DNA of 47,574 nt from Nitratireductor sp. Lineage in GTDB: Bacteria > Pseudomonadota > Alphaproteobacteria > Rhizobiales > Rhizobiaceae. Shown here one piece after another: positions 16,874-25,570 of this stretch; within the stretch, counting starts at the first letter, position 1; each line of letters starts with the position of its first letter. The position numbers and the translations under genes are program-made. The stretch covers positions 3,464,730-3,512,303 of the forward strand of contig NZ_CP051236.1 of NCBI RefSeq assembly GCF_017794765.1, given 5' to 3'. The notes below the pieces were generated by a model. That model worked only from the letters and a program-made list of their open reading frames with translations, was not told the origin of the DNA and searched no databases.

Positions 16874-17470
16874 TCAACCTGTCCCGGGCATCGCCGCAGC
16901 GATGTTCGCACGCGCAAAACGCTTCAGGTTGGCTTGCTTAACGCCGGCGCGTGCGTGGATCGCGACGCCGGTCAGCGTCGCCAGCATCAACTGGGCGAGA
17001 CCTGCCGGATCTCTCACCCCCTTTCCCTCGTCCGCTGCACGCAGGATACGCCTCCTCAGCTGTTCCTCGATTTCAGTGATCAAGTCCGCAAGAGCCCGGC
17101 CGATTTCCTTGTCGGCAAGCGCTTCTGCAGGGGCCGTACACAGCACAAGACAACCCGGCGCGGTGCCTTCGTGATAGAAGGCGATAACCGCATCAAAGAA
17201 ATCCACCAGCACCTTCGACAGCGCTCCATCCCCCTCCAGCGCCGGCGAAACCGCCACCCGCATCCGTCGCCGATAATCTTCAAGCGCAGCCAGATACATA
17301 GCCTTCTTGTTGCCGAACGCCGCAAAAAGGCTCGGGCGGTTCATCCCCGCAGCGCGGGCGATCTCTTCCAGAGACGCGGCGGCGTAGCCGCGCACCCGAA
17401 ATGCTTCCGCAATCGCAATAAGAGCTGCTTCGCGATCATAGGCAGGCGGCCGGCCCCGACGTGAGCTCAT
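16874..17470 (-). CDS. TetR-family transcriptional regulator
   Basis: This 198-residue one-domain-plus-sensor repressor has an N-terminal TetR helix-turn-helix (residues 10-58), with the motif SLEEIARAAGMNRPSLFAAFGNK and then YLAAL. The C-terminal half is helical and would bind an effector. Two cysteines lie in PGCLVLCTAP. The ATG at 17470 starts MSSRRGRPPAY, a typical beginning; the longer reading adds an unlikely N-terminus. Upstream, the 71-base gap to the divergent HD-domain gene holds strong inverted repeats (17484-17514) that are the likely operators. It probably controls itself, the downstream hydrolase and perhaps the HD gene. Confidence 0.93.
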   Translation of the reverse strand: MSSRRGRPPAYDREAALIAIAEAFRVRGYAAASLEEIARAAGMNRPSLFAAFGNKKAMYLAALEDYRRRMRVAVSPALEGDGALSKVLVDFFDAVIAFYHEGTAPGCLVLCTAPAEALADKEIGRALADLITEIEEQLRRRILRAADEGKGVRDPAGLAQLMLATLTGVAIHARAGVKQANLKRFARANIAAAMPGTG

Positions 17471-17527
17471 TTTGTACCATCTTGCATAAAAATCATCTTT
17501 ATGCATTTTTATGCGAAACAGTACAAA
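17471..17527. promoter_or_regulatory. Candidate TetR operator region between divergent genes
   Basis: Inverted repeats are nested here. GCATAAAAAT (17484-17493) and ATTTTTATGC (17505-17514) are perfect 10-base arms with an 11-base spacer. A shorter alternative is GCATAAA (17484-17490) with TTTATGC (17498-17504). An outer pair, TTTGTAC (17471-17477) and GTACAAA (17521-17527), brackets them. The site sits between the TetR and HD-domain genes and could control both directions. The binding itself is inferred. Confidence 0.6.
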
Positions 17528-17541
17528 TATCAAGGCATGCG

Positions 17542-18312
17542 ATGACCGCCCAGGACCAACACCCCCGAAACGCGGGCATGGGCACCCTCGCCTGGGGTCA
17601 GGGAAGAGACGGAAGCTTGACGAGCACGGAGAAAATCCGCCTCATCGGTAATCTTGCCTACGTGCAGATACGCGAACGGTTCGACACCATGCGATGCCAG
17701 CTGGACCTTCTTGTTCCAGCGCAACTCGAGCTTGAATCAATCCTGCCTCCGAACACTGCATTGGTTGAAGACGCACTTGGATTGGCGAGTGAAACGCATC
17801 AGGACGCATTGTTCTACCACAGCTGGCGGACTTACCTCTTTGGAGCTCTCATCGCGGCTCACGAGCGATTGGCATATGATCCCTCTCTGTTTTTCGCGGC
17901 GGCCATCCTCCACGATATCGGGCTGACGGAGCATCATGAACCGCATCTTTGCTCACGTTGCTTTGCGCTGAGTGGTGGTGAGCGGGTTCGCGCGCATCTT
18001 CGTAGCAAAGGGCACGCTGAAACAGCGGCTCAAAAAGTCGGCAATGCAATCGCGCTCCATCTGAATGGATGGGTGTCCGCCCGGACACACGGCGCCGAGG
18101 CACATCTGGTCTCACGCGGTGCGGTCTGCGACCTGTTCGGCGCGGGCCGACATCGTATTGCACCCGCCACACTGTCTGCAGTGCTTGAGCGTTTCCCGCG
18201 AAACGGGGTCATCGAAGCGCTTCAGTTCGAAACCGCCAGGCATAAAGAAGGCACCCGTCCGGCCGTCATGACCAGCCTTTCAAGGGGCAAGGCGCCCGCA
18301 GAGCCTTTCTGA
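17542..18312 (+). CDS. HD-domain protein
   Basis: This 256-residue soluble protein has a metal-binding HD domain. Metal ligands are visible as His93 in FYHSWRTYLFG, His124-Asp125 in AAILHDIGLTE, and a later histidine region (GNAIALHLNGW). The HSxRxYLFG plus LHDIG pattern resembles the cyanamide-hydratase-like branch of HD proteins more than the nucleotide phosphohydrolases, but this is only a resemblance. The ATG at 17542 has a weak AAGG site. It is divergent from a TetR gene and shares the operator-rich gap, so it is probably repressed by that TetR and induced by some small molecule. Confidence 0.82.
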   Translation: MTAQDQHPRNAGMGTLAWGQGRDGSLTSTEKIRLIGNLAYVQIRERFDTMRCQLDLLVPAQLELESILPPNTALVEDALGLASETHQDALFYHSWRTYLFGALIAAHERLAYDPSLFFAAAILHDIGLTEHHEPHLCSRCFALSGGERVRAHLRSKGHAETAAQKVGNAIALHLNGWVSARTHGAEAHLVSRGAVCDLFGAGRHRIAPATLSAVLERFPRNGVIEALQFETARHKEGTRPAVMTSLSRGKAPAEPF

Positions 18313-18345
18313 TAATCGTCAGTCTCCCGAGATGAGCAGCGTTGT

Positions 18346-18355
18346 CATTGCAATG
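18346..18355. repeat. Short perfect palindrome upstream of DUF533 gene
   Basis: CATTGCAATG is a 10-base perfect palindrome, followed by a further GCAATG copy. It lies 67 bases before the DUF533 start and could be a regulator site. It is too short to be convincing alone. Confidence 0.25.
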
Positions 18356-18421
18356 CAATGAATGCATCCCTACTTTCCTGCCAACCCCAGGGTGTATGTC
18401 GCGCGAAACGAGGAGATGCGG

Positions 18422-19117
18422 ATGTTCGATCCCAAGAAACTGCTGAACGATCTTTTGGGCTCGCAGGTGCCCGGAACTGAGGGCACAGTGCGTGACAAGG
18501 CAGGTCAGGCCGTTCAGCTTGCCAAGGACAATCCGCTTGCGACCGGCGCAATCGCAGCCGTCCTTTTGGGCACCAGCGCAGGACGTTCGGTCACCGGTAG
18601 CGCACTCAAGCTTGGTGGCATCGCCGCCGTGGCCGGTTTGGCCTACAAGGCCTATCAGAATTATCAGGCAGGCAAGGAGCCCACCGAGGCTGCCAGGGAA
18701 GGCGAGCTTCTTCCTCCGCCGGAGGATACAAGCTTCGACCCCGCACAGGCTCCGCAGGGCGAGGCCGAGTTCGCCCTCGCTCTCGTGCGCGCCATGATCG
18801 CCGCTGCCCGGGCCGACGGGCACATCGACGAAGCCGAGCGTGGCAAGATTGCCGACAAGCTCAAGCTGGCGGGCATAGATGGCGAGGCAGAAGCCTTCCT
18901 CCTGCAGGAACTGGAGCGCCCGGTCGATCTAGACGCTTTGGTCGAAGCCGCCCAGACCGACGCCCAGAAAATCGAGCTCTACACGGCTTCGCGGCTTACC
19001 ATCGAGCCGAAGACCCGTGCCGAGCGCGGCTATCTCGACATGCTCGCCGGCCGCCTGCGCCTGCCCGACCCGCTTGTCGACCACATCGAGGCAACCGTCT
19101 CCGAAGCAACGGCCTGA
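18422..19117 (+). CDS. DUF533 / TerB-like YebE-family protein
   Basis: This 231-residue protein has a DUF533 plan. An N-terminal stretch (MFDPKKLLNDLLGSQ) is followed by a glycine-rich hydrophobic segment (about 43-80, LATGAIAAVLLG and GIAAVAGLAYKAY) that probably associates with the membrane. A TerB-like helical domain covers about 115-225, with ALVRAMIAAARADGHIDEAERGKI and its acidic loop. Function of the family is not known. GAGGAG precedes the ATG at 18422, which favours it over two earlier in-frame ATGs. It stands alone, with 360 bases of mostly non-coding DNA after it. Confidence 0.88.
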   Translation: MFDPKKLLNDLLGSQVPGTEGTVRDKAGQAVQLAKDNPLATGAIAAVLLGTSAGRSVTGSALKLGGIAAVAGLAYKAYQNYQAGKEPTEAAREGELLPPPEDTSFDPAQAPQGEAEFALALVRAMIAAARADGHIDEAERGKIADKLKLAGIDGEAEAFLLQELERPVDLDALVEAAQTDAQKIELYTASRLTIEPKTRAERGYLDMLAGRLRLPDPLVDHIEATVSEATA

Positions 19118-19477
19118 CCGTTTCTCAATCGTCCGGTCATGCTCTTCCAGTCGTGGCCACCCCGACGAAAAGCGGGCCTCAACGTCAATGCCCCCTTCTC
19201 CCCACACGCGGGGAGAAGGTAAGGATGAGGGGCGAGCATCCGCATTCCCGAAATGCCCACCACGTCACACACACCACCTCGTCCCCGGCGCTTGCCCCAT
19301 CCTCCCTTGACCCCGCCGTCACGCCCCTCCTAATATCCGGTTCGGGCAGCGCGTGATGGCTGCCTCTGTCCCAAGGTTCGGGCGGCATTCGGGGCGCGAA
19401 TGTCCAGATCTGACCACCATGCATTCTCGCTGACCAGCGCGCGGCATTTGTCCGCACCAATGATCTATGGTGGTTTC
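19118..19477. other. Non-coding stretch before modA
   Basis: No credible gene lies here. It holds the dispersed-type palindrome at 19194-19219 and GC-rich sequence otherwise. I looked for a ModE-type site before modA and could not recognise one. Confidence 0.6.
19194..19219. repeat. REP-like palindromic repeat
   Basis: CCTTCTCCCC and GGGGAGAAGG are perfect 10-base arms with a 6-base loop (19204-19209), followed by GTAAGGATGAGGGG. Sequences of this type are widespread intergenic repeats in rhizobial and related genomes. Only one copy is visible here, so family membership rests on recall of the pattern. Confidence 0.6.
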
Positions 19478-20215
19478 ATGTTCAAACGCACTTTTGTGAG
19501 CCTCGCCCTCATCGCTTCTCTTTCCACTGCGGCTCTCGCCGAAAAGCTCACAGTCTTCGCTGCCGCCAGCATGAAGGACGCCATCGAGCGCGCCGCAGGC
19601 GAGTATCAGGCTGCCGGTGGCGAAAAAGTCGTCGTCTCGTTCGCCTCCAGTTCCGTTCTCGCCCGACAGATCGAGGCCGGGGCGCCGGCGGATGTGTTTA
19701 TCTCGGCAAACACCGACTGGATGGCCTATCTGGTCGAACGTGATCTGGTCCGCCACGATAGCGAAACCATCATCGCTGCCAACAATCTCGTCATCGCGGT
19801 CGCCGAGGGTACTGGGCAGGTGGAGAGCCCCGGTACCCTGCTCGACAATCGCTTCGCCATGGGCGACCCGAGCCATGTGCCCGCCGGCAAATATGCCCGT
19901 ACGGCTCTCGAACACCTCGGTCTTTGGAATGACGTCGAGAAGAATGCGGTGTTTGGCGAAAACGTCCGTGTTGCGCTCGAACTGGCCAGCCGTGGTGAGG
20001 TGAAAGCAGCAATCGTCTACGGGTCAGACCAGAAGGCCGCCGGCGATCTGATACGCGCCTATGTCTTCCCGGAAGAAAGCCACGCGCCGATCCTCTACCC
20101 GGCCGCCGCCACGAAAAACGGGGCTGAAAGTGCCGAAGCCTTCCTCGCCTTCCTGAAAAGCGACGCCGGCCGCGCGATTTTCTCCGAATTCGGTTTTTCC
20201 GAGATAGCGGACTAG
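19478..20215 (+). CDS. modA: Molybdate ABC transporter substrate-binding protein ModA
   Basis: This 245-residue periplasmic receptor binds molybdate or tungstate. A signal peptide (MFKRTFVSLALIASLSTAALA) is followed by the ModA signature KLTVFAAASMKDAIE, then SFASSSVLARQIEAGAPADVFISAN. The ligand-contacting region GDPSHVPAGKYARTAL and AIVYGSDQ complete the pattern. The start could also be ATG 19460 six codons earlier; I chose 19478 because the signal peptide begins there. The modB ATG follows 10 bases after its stop, and the three genes form an operon. Molybdate would feed cofactor synthesis, but no molybdoenzyme gene is in the window. Confidence 0.94.
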   Translation: MFKRTFVSLALIASLSTAALAEKLTVFAAASMKDAIERAAGEYQAAGGEKVVVSFASSSVLARQIEAGAPADVFISANTDWMAYLVERDLVRHDSETIIAANNLVIAVAEGTGQVESPGTLLDNRFAMGDPSHVPAGKYARTALEHLGLWNDVEKNAVFGENVRVALELASRGEVKAAIVYGSDQKAAGDLIRAYVFPEESHAPILYPAAATKNGAESAEAFLAFLKSDAGRAIFSEFGFSEIAD

Positions 20216-20224
20216 ACTGCCGAC

Positions 20225-20908
20225 ATGGGTGAGACCGAACTTTCGATCATACTCCTGTCCGCGAAGGTGGCGTTCACCGCGATCCTCTGCGCGCTCGTGC
20301 CGGCCTTTGCGGTGGCCTGGCTCCTCGCCCGCAGGGAGTTTGCCGGCAAGAGCATCGTTCAGGCGCTGGTCACCCTGCCTCTCGTGTTGCCGCCGGTCGT
20401 CACCGGCTATGGCCTGTTGATCCTGTTCGGCTCCAAAGGGACCCTCGGCCAGCTTTTTGAAAACCTGTTCGGCATAAGCTTCGCCTTCCGCTGGACAGGC
20501 GCAGCGCTTGCCGCCGGTGTCATGGCGTTTCCGCTCCTTGTACGCCCCATCCGCCTCTCGCTGGAAGCAATGGACCGGGGCCTTGGCGAGGCTGCGCGCA
20601 CGCTCGGCGCATCGCGTCTGACCGTGTTCTTCACCGTCACCCTGCCGCTCGCCTTGCCAGGCATCATTGCCGGCGCCGTTCTCGGCTTTGCCAAGGCGCT
20701 GGGCGAATTCGGCGCGACGATCACCTTCGTCTCCAACATTCCCGGCGAAACACAGACGCTGTCGCTCGCCATCTATGCGCTGCTGCAATCCCCATCGGGC
20801 GATGCCGCCGCCCTTCGCCTGATCGCAATCGCCGTTGCCCTGGCGCTCGCCGCCATTGTCGCGTCCGAATATCTGGCCCGAAAACTCACCGCAGGAGCGC
20901 GCGCATGA
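20225..20908 (+). CDS. modB: Molybdate ABC transporter permease ModB
   Basis: This 227-residue inner-membrane permease has five to six hydrophobic segments. LPLVLPPVVTGYGLL early on and the EAA-loop EAARTLGASRLTVFFTVTLPLALPG are signatures of ModB. The GFAKALGEFGATI and NIPGETQTLSLAIY blocks complete it. It is the standard length. Its last codons overlap modC by 4 bases (ATGA), so translation is probably coupled. Confidence 0.95.
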   Translation: MGETELSIILLSAKVAFTAILCALVPAFAVAWLLARREFAGKSIVQALVTLPLVLPPVVTGYGLLILFGSKGTLGQLFENLFGISFAFRWTGAALAAGVMAFPLLVRPIRLSLEAMDRGLGEAARTLGASRLTVFFTVTLPLALPGIIAGAVLGFAKALGEFGATITFVSNIPGETQTLSLAIYALLQSPSGDAAALRLIAIAVALALAAIVASEYLARKLTAGARA

Positions 20909-21999
20909 CTGTGCTCGACGTCGATATCAGGGGCCGCGCCGGCAGCTTTGAAATCGAAACCGCCTTTCAGGCCGGCGCGGGCGTGACAGCTCTCTTCGGG
21001 CCATCGGGTGCCGGCAAATCCACGCTCCTGAAGATGATCGCCGGCACGGCACGTCCGCAGTCGGGGCGCATCATTGCCGGCGGGCGCACACTGTTCAACT
21101 CAGCCACCAGCACCAACCTCCCACCGGAAAAACGCGGCATCGGCTTCGTCTTTCAGGATGCCCGCCTCTTCCCGCATCTCTCGGTGCGCAAAAACCTGAC
21201 CTATGCGCGCTGGGCCGGTCGCCGTCGCGCATCCCGCGCCTTCGATGAAGTGGTTTCTCTGCTCGGCCTTGATGATCGCCTCGACGCCGCACCCACAACA
21301 CTTTCAGGCGGCGAGCGCCAGCGTGTCGCCATCGGCCGGGCGTTACTCGCCGACCCCGCTCTTCTTCTCATGGATGAGCCACTGTCTTCGCTCGACAAGG
21401 CGCGGCGCAGCGAGATCCTGCCCTATCTGGAAACCATCCGCACCGAGGCCGGTATTCCCATCCTCTATGTAAGCCATGAAACCTCAGAGGTCGCACGTCT
21501 GGCAGATACGGTCGTCCTCATTGAGAACGGACGCGTGACCGATAGCGGCCCCACCGCCGCAATCCTCGCCCGCCTCGGCCTCGCCGCCGGCAGCGATCCC
21601 GCAGAGGCCGGGGTGATCCTCGAGGGCCATGTCACGAATGTCGACTCCGCCTACCACACCGCCGTCATCGCACTCGGAGATGATCGCATCGAGCTGACCG
21701 GCAATGGTTTCGCCCCGGGCATGACTGTTCGCCTGCGTGTTCTCGCCGGCGATGTCGCCATCGCCAATGCGCCCCATGACGGACTGTCGATCCGCAACCA
21801 GCTTGCCGCGACGGTTGATGAGATACGCCGCGACGGCGCTTATGCCATGGTAGCCCTGACGTTGGGCGGGCAACGGCTGCTCGCACGCATCACGGCGAAA
21901 TCCTCGGACCAGCTCGCTCTCCACCCCGGCGAACACGTCTACGCGTTGCTCAAGGCCGTGTCGGTTGAGATGGCCAGGCTGGAGCCCCTCTCCAGTTAA
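20905..21999 (+). CDS. modC: Molybdate ABC transporter ATPase ModC
   Basis: This 364-residue protein powers molybdate import. The ABC domain has Walker A GPSGAGKST, Q-loop FVFQDARLFPHLSV, signature LSGGERQRVAIGRALL, Walker B LLLMDEPLSSLD and the H-loop YVSHE. A C-terminal Mop/TOBE domain (about residues 290-355) carries NQLAATVDEIRRDG, the usual oxyanion sensor. Full length, no damage. It ends the modABC operon. Confidence 0.96.
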   Translation: MTVLDVDIRGRAGSFEIETAFQAGAGVTALFGPSGAGKSTLLKMIAGTARPQSGRIIAGGRTLFNSATSTNLPPEKRGIGFVFQDARLFPHLSVRKNLTYARWAGRRRASRAFDEVVSLLGLDDRLDAAPTTLSGGERQRVAIGRALLADPALLLMDEPLSSLDKARRSEILPYLETIRTEAGIPILYVSHETSEVARLADTVVLIENGRVTDSGPTAAILARLGLAAGSDPAEAGVILEGHVTNVDSAYHTAVIALGDDRIELTGNGFAPGMTVRLRVLAGDVAIANAPHDGLSIRNQLAATVDEIRRDGAYAMVALTLGGQRLLARITAKSSDQLALHPGEHVYALLKAVSVEMARLEPLSS

Positions 22000-22137
22000 A
22001 CAACGCACCTCTTCACGCGTGTCCAACTTTCTCTTGCATCGCATTCGGCCCGGTGAAAACATGCCGACCGGAGCCCTTTAACAGGGCGTCACAATGCGGC
22101 GGTAGAGACCGCACAGAGCCATTCGGGAGAAGTCACT

Positions 22138-24174
22138 ATGAACAGATCGATCTTCAGAAAACGCCTCGCCATTGCATCGCTCACCGCATCTGCATTGACG
22201 CTGAGCGCCGGTGCGGCCTTTGCCGACTATACGCTCAACATTCTCCACATGAACGACTGGCACAGCCGCATCGAGCCTATCAACAAATACGATTCCACCT
22301 GCTCGCCGGAAGACGATGAAGCCGGCGAGTGTTTCGGTGGTGCAGCCCGCCTCGTCACGGCCGTCGCCGAGTCCCGCAAGGCGCTTGAAGGCGAAAACGT
22401 TCTGTTCCTCAATGCTGGCGACAATTTTCAGGGATCGCTGTTTTACACCACCTACAAGGGGGCAGCCGAAGCCGAGTTCCTGAACCTGATGAAGACCGAC
22501 GCCATGGTGGTCGGCAATCACGAGTTCGATGACGGCGAAGACGGTCTGGCCACCTTCCTCGACAAGGTCGAGTTCCCGGTGCTCGGCTCCAACGTCAAGG
22601 CCAGGGAAGCCTCCGCACTCGGCGACCGGGTGAAGGAATATCTCATCCTCGAGGTGGGTGGCGAGAAGATCGCCATCGTCGGCGCGGTCGCCAACGACAC
22701 CGCCGAGCTTTCCTCGCCTGGCGAAAACGTCTCGATCATTGAAGATGTGGCCGGCATCACCGCAGCCGTGAAAGCGGCCACTGCCGAAGGCGCAAACAAG
22801 GTCATCGCACTCACCCATGTGGGCTATCCGCGCGACCTTGAGGCCATCGCGAAAATTCCCGGCGTCGATGTGGTCGTTGGCGGTCATTCCAACACACTGC
22901 TGTCCAACACGATCGAAGGCGCCGCTGGCCCCTACCCGACCATGGTCGACAATCCGGACGGCCATCAGGTACCTGTCGTGCAGGCTGCCTCCTACTCGAA
23001 ATATCTCGGCGAGCTAAAGCTCACCTTCAATGACGAAGGTGTCGTCACCGCCGCCACGGGCGACGTCAAGCTGATCGACGCTTCCGTTGCCAGGGACGAA
23101 GCCGTTGTGGCCCGTGTCAAGGAACTGGCCGGCCCCATTGAGGAGCTGAAAAACAAGGTTGTCGCTGAAACGTCAGCCGCTGTCGACGGGAGCCGCGAGA
23201 CCTGCCGCGCCGGCGAATGCGAGATGGGCAATCTTGTCACGGATGCCATGGTCGCGCGCGCCAGTGATCAGGGTGTGCAGTTTGCCATCACCAATGGCGG
23301 TGGCCTGCGTGCTTCCATTGATGCCGGCGAAGTCACCATGGGCGAGGTCCTCGGCGTCCTTCCTTTCCAGAACACGCTTGCAACCTTCCAGTTGAAGGGT
23401 GCGGACGTCGTGGCGTCACTCGAAAGCGGTGTTAGCCAGATCGAGGAAGGCGCGGGCCGTTTCCCGCAGGTTTCGGGCCTGCGCTATAGCTTCGATCCAT
23501 CGGTCGCGCCCGGCGAAGGCCGCATCAAGTCGGTCGAGGTAAAGGACGGCGACGGCTGGACAGCAATCGATCCGGATGCCACCTACACGATTGCCTCCAA
23601 CAATTTCATGCGCAACGGCGGCGATGGCTACAGGCTCTTCGCCGAGAATGCCGAAAACGCCTATGACTACGGCCCTGGCCTCGAGCAGGTGCTTGCCGAC
23701 TATCTGGCCGAAAACAGCCCCTACAGGCCTGCCCTGGACGGCCGCATCACGAAGATCGACGCAAGCGTCGCGGCGGCTGAGACTGAGGCCACTACCCCGG
23801 ACCTGCCCGAAATGTCGAAAACGATCGCCAGCGAGGCACCGAAAGCAGTTGAGGAAACGGTGGAGAAGGCGGGCGAGGCCCTCGAAGCAGTGGCTGAAGG
23901 CGTGGAGGAAATGGCCGACAAAGCCGCTGAGGACGCTGGCGAAGCCATGGAGAAGATGACCGACGCGACCGGGGATGCCGCCAAAGACGCCGGTGAGGCT
24001 ATGACGAACGGGAAGAACACCCACACCGTTGCGCGTGGTGACACGCTTTGGGAGATCGCCCGCACACACTATGGCGACCCGGTGAAGTGGAAGGCCATCG
24101 CGGAAGCCAATCCGCAGATAAACCCACACCGGATCGATGTGGGCATGGAGATCAATCTGCCGGCCGCAAACTGA
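22138..24174 (+). CDS. 5'-nucleotidase / UshA-like phosphatase fused to a LysM domain
   Basis: This 678-residue exported enzyme would strip phosphate from nucleotides in the periplasm. A signal peptide of about 29 residues ends GAAFA. The metallophosphatase domain has ILHMNDWHSR (Asp40, His42), GDNFQGS, VGNHEFDDG, THVGYP and VGGHSNTLLS. The 5'-nucleotidase C-terminal domain has TNGGGLRAS, VLPFQNTLATFQL and SNNFMRNGGDGY. Residues about 545-628 form an alanine/glutamate-rich linker predicted as helix. A LysM domain (629-676, HTVARGDTLWEIA) ends the protein and should bind peptidoglycan. Most family members stop before such a domain. It has its own terminator at 24198-24227. A role in phosphate or nucleotide salvage at the cell wall is inferred. 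Confidence 0.9.
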   Translation: MNRSIFRKRLAIASLTASALTLSAGAAFADYTLNILHMNDWHSRIEPINKYDSTCSPEDDEAGECFGGAARLVTAVAESRKALEGENVLFLNAGDNFQGSLFYTTYKGAAEAEFLNLMKTDAMVVGNHEFDDGEDGLATFLDKVEFPVLGSNVKAREASALGDRVKEYLILEVGGEKIAIVGAVANDTAELSSPGENVSIIEDVAGITAAVKAATAEGANKVIALTHVGYPRDLEAIAKIPGVDVVVGGHSNTLLSNTIEGAAGPYPTMVDNPDGHQVPVVQAASYSKYLGELKLTFNDEGVVTAATGDVKLIDASVARDEAVVARVKELAGPIEELKNKVVAETSAAVDGSRETCRAGECEMGNLVTDAMVARASDQGVQFAITNGGGLRASIDAGEVTMGEVLGVLPFQNTLATFQLKGADVVASLESGVSQIEEGAGRFPQVSGLRYSFDPSVAPGEGRIKSVEVKDGDGWTAIDPDATYTIASNNFMRNGGDGYRLFAENAENAYDYGPGLEQVLADYLAENSPYRPALDGRITKIDASVAAAETEATTPDLPEMSKTIASEAPKAVEETVEKAGEALEAVAEGVEEMADKAAEDAGEAMEKMTDATGDAAKDAGEAMTNGKNTHTVARGDTLWEIARTHYGDPVKWKAIAEANPQINPHRIDVGMEINLPAAN

Positions 24175-24197
24175 TCCCTCCCATCGGAACCGGTCCG

Positions 24198-24227
24198 GAG
24201 CCTCGCCACACGGCGGGGCTCATTTTT
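24198..24227 (+). terminator. Intrinsic terminator after the nucleotidase gene
   Basis: GAGCCTCGCC and GGCGGGGCTC form a 10-pair stem (one G-U) with a 4-base loop ACAC, followed by ATTTTT. It is 23 bases past the stop codon. Confidence 0.85.
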
Positions 24228-24302
24228 CGTCCCTGCGGCTACACGCTCCATTGAAAACCAGCCCGGCTTCGCTAGCTTCCCCTGCATGATCGGAGCCAAA
24301 GC

Positions 24303-25367
24303 ATGAATCTCGCCACGACAATCGACCCCAAAGCAGCGAAAGCCATCGGCCCGCTGCCCCCAGAGCACCCACCTGTCCGTATTGGCAAGGTAGGCGTTCT
24401 TCTCGTGAACCTCGGCACACCGGACGGGACCGACTACGCGCCGATGCGGCGATATTTAAAGGAGTTCCTTTCTGATCCCCGTGTCATCGAATGGCCGAAA
24501 GCAATCTGGTATCCGATCCTCTACGGCATCGTTCTCAACACGCGGCCGAAGAAGTCAGGAGCGGCTTACGCGGAAATCTGGAATAACGAACGCAATGAAT
24601 CGCCGCTGCGCACCTTCACCCGCTCTCAGGGCGAAAAACTTGCCGAGGCGCTGTCCGGGCACGAGCATGTGATCGTCGACTGGGCCATGCGCTATGGCCA
24701 GCCCTCCATCGAAACGGTGACCAAAAGCCTGATGGAACGCGGTTGCGACCGGATCGTCATGTTCCCGCTCTATCCGCAGTATTCGGCCACCACCACGGCG
24801 ACGGTGAACGACAAATTCTTCGAAGCGCTCATGAAAATGCGCTTTCAGCCGGCGATCCGCACCGTGCCCTCCTATCAGGACGAGCCCGTCTATATCGAGG
24901 CGTTGGCTCGTTCCATTGAAAAACACCTTGAAAGCGTCGATTTCGAGCCGGAAGTGGTCGTCGCCTCCTATCACGGCATCCCGCAGAGCTACTTCAGGCG
25001 TGGCGATCCCTATCACTGCCACTGCCAGAAAACGACACGCCTCCTGCGTGAGCGCCTCGGTTGGGGCGAGAAGAAACTCATCACCTGCTTCCAGTCTCGT
25101 TTCGGTCCGGAGGAATGGCTTCAGCCCTACACCGACAAGACGGTCGAGAAACTCGCAAAAGAGGGTGTCAGGTCCATCGCCGTGTTTAATCCGGGTTTCG
25201 TTTCCGATTGTCTGGAAACGCTGGAAGAGATCGCGGGAGAAGCCGGAGAGATCTTTCATGAGGCCGGCGGCAGGAATTTCACCCACATTCCCTGCCTCAA
25301 CGACACTGATGAAGGCATGGCTGTGATCGAGTACCTCGTGCGCCGGGAACTTTCAGGCTGGCTTTGA
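24303..25367 (+). CDS. hemH: Ferrochelatase
   Basis: This 354-residue enzyme inserts ferrous iron into protoporphyrin IX in the last step of heme synthesis. The N-terminal GVLLVNLGTPDGTD is the family signature, WAMRYGQPSIE follows, and the catalytic region VVASYHGIPQSYF contains the conserved histidine. The FQSRFGPEEWLQPYT block holds the family glutamate site, and VFNPGFVSDCLETLEEI is typical. Length is normal for proteobacteria. The gene stands alone, and other heme genes are not in the window. No Irr or Fur site was recognised upstream. Confidence 0.96.
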   Translation: MNLATTIDPKAAKAIGPLPPEHPPVRIGKVGVLLVNLGTPDGTDYAPMRRYLKEFLSDPRVIEWPKAIWYPILYGIVLNTRPKKSGAAYAEIWNNERNESPLRTFTRSQGEKLAEALSGHEHVIVDWAMRYGQPSIETVTKSLMERGCDRIVMFPLYPQYSATTTATVNDKFFEALMKMRFQPAIRTVPSYQDEPVYIEALARSIEKHLESVDFEPEVVVASYHGIPQSYFRRGDPYHCHCQKTTRLLRERLGWGEKKLITCFQSRFGPEEWLQPYTDKTVEKLAKEGVRSIAVFNPGFVSDCLETLEEIAGEAGEIFHEAGGRNFTHIPCLNDTDEGMAVIEYLVRRELSGWL

Positions 25368-25570
25368 ACGCACCCTGCCATAGGGGTGTCATATTTGGCG
25401 AAGCATATGCCTTTCGATGCAACTTTTTGTGGAAACAGCTCATGTCAACGCGCAGTCCGTTTCCGCGACAACGCGATCCGTGATCTTTCTGTTCACATCG
25501 CGGCGCAGAACCTTAAACTGCGTGCCAGCTTGTCATTCGTTCCCCGCAGACGCGGTTCCAGGAGCTGAAA

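Noticed and set aside
25386..25568. A 60-codon open frame between hemH and the SPFH gene
   Set aside because: No ribosome site, no hydrophobic or family pattern, and atypical composition.
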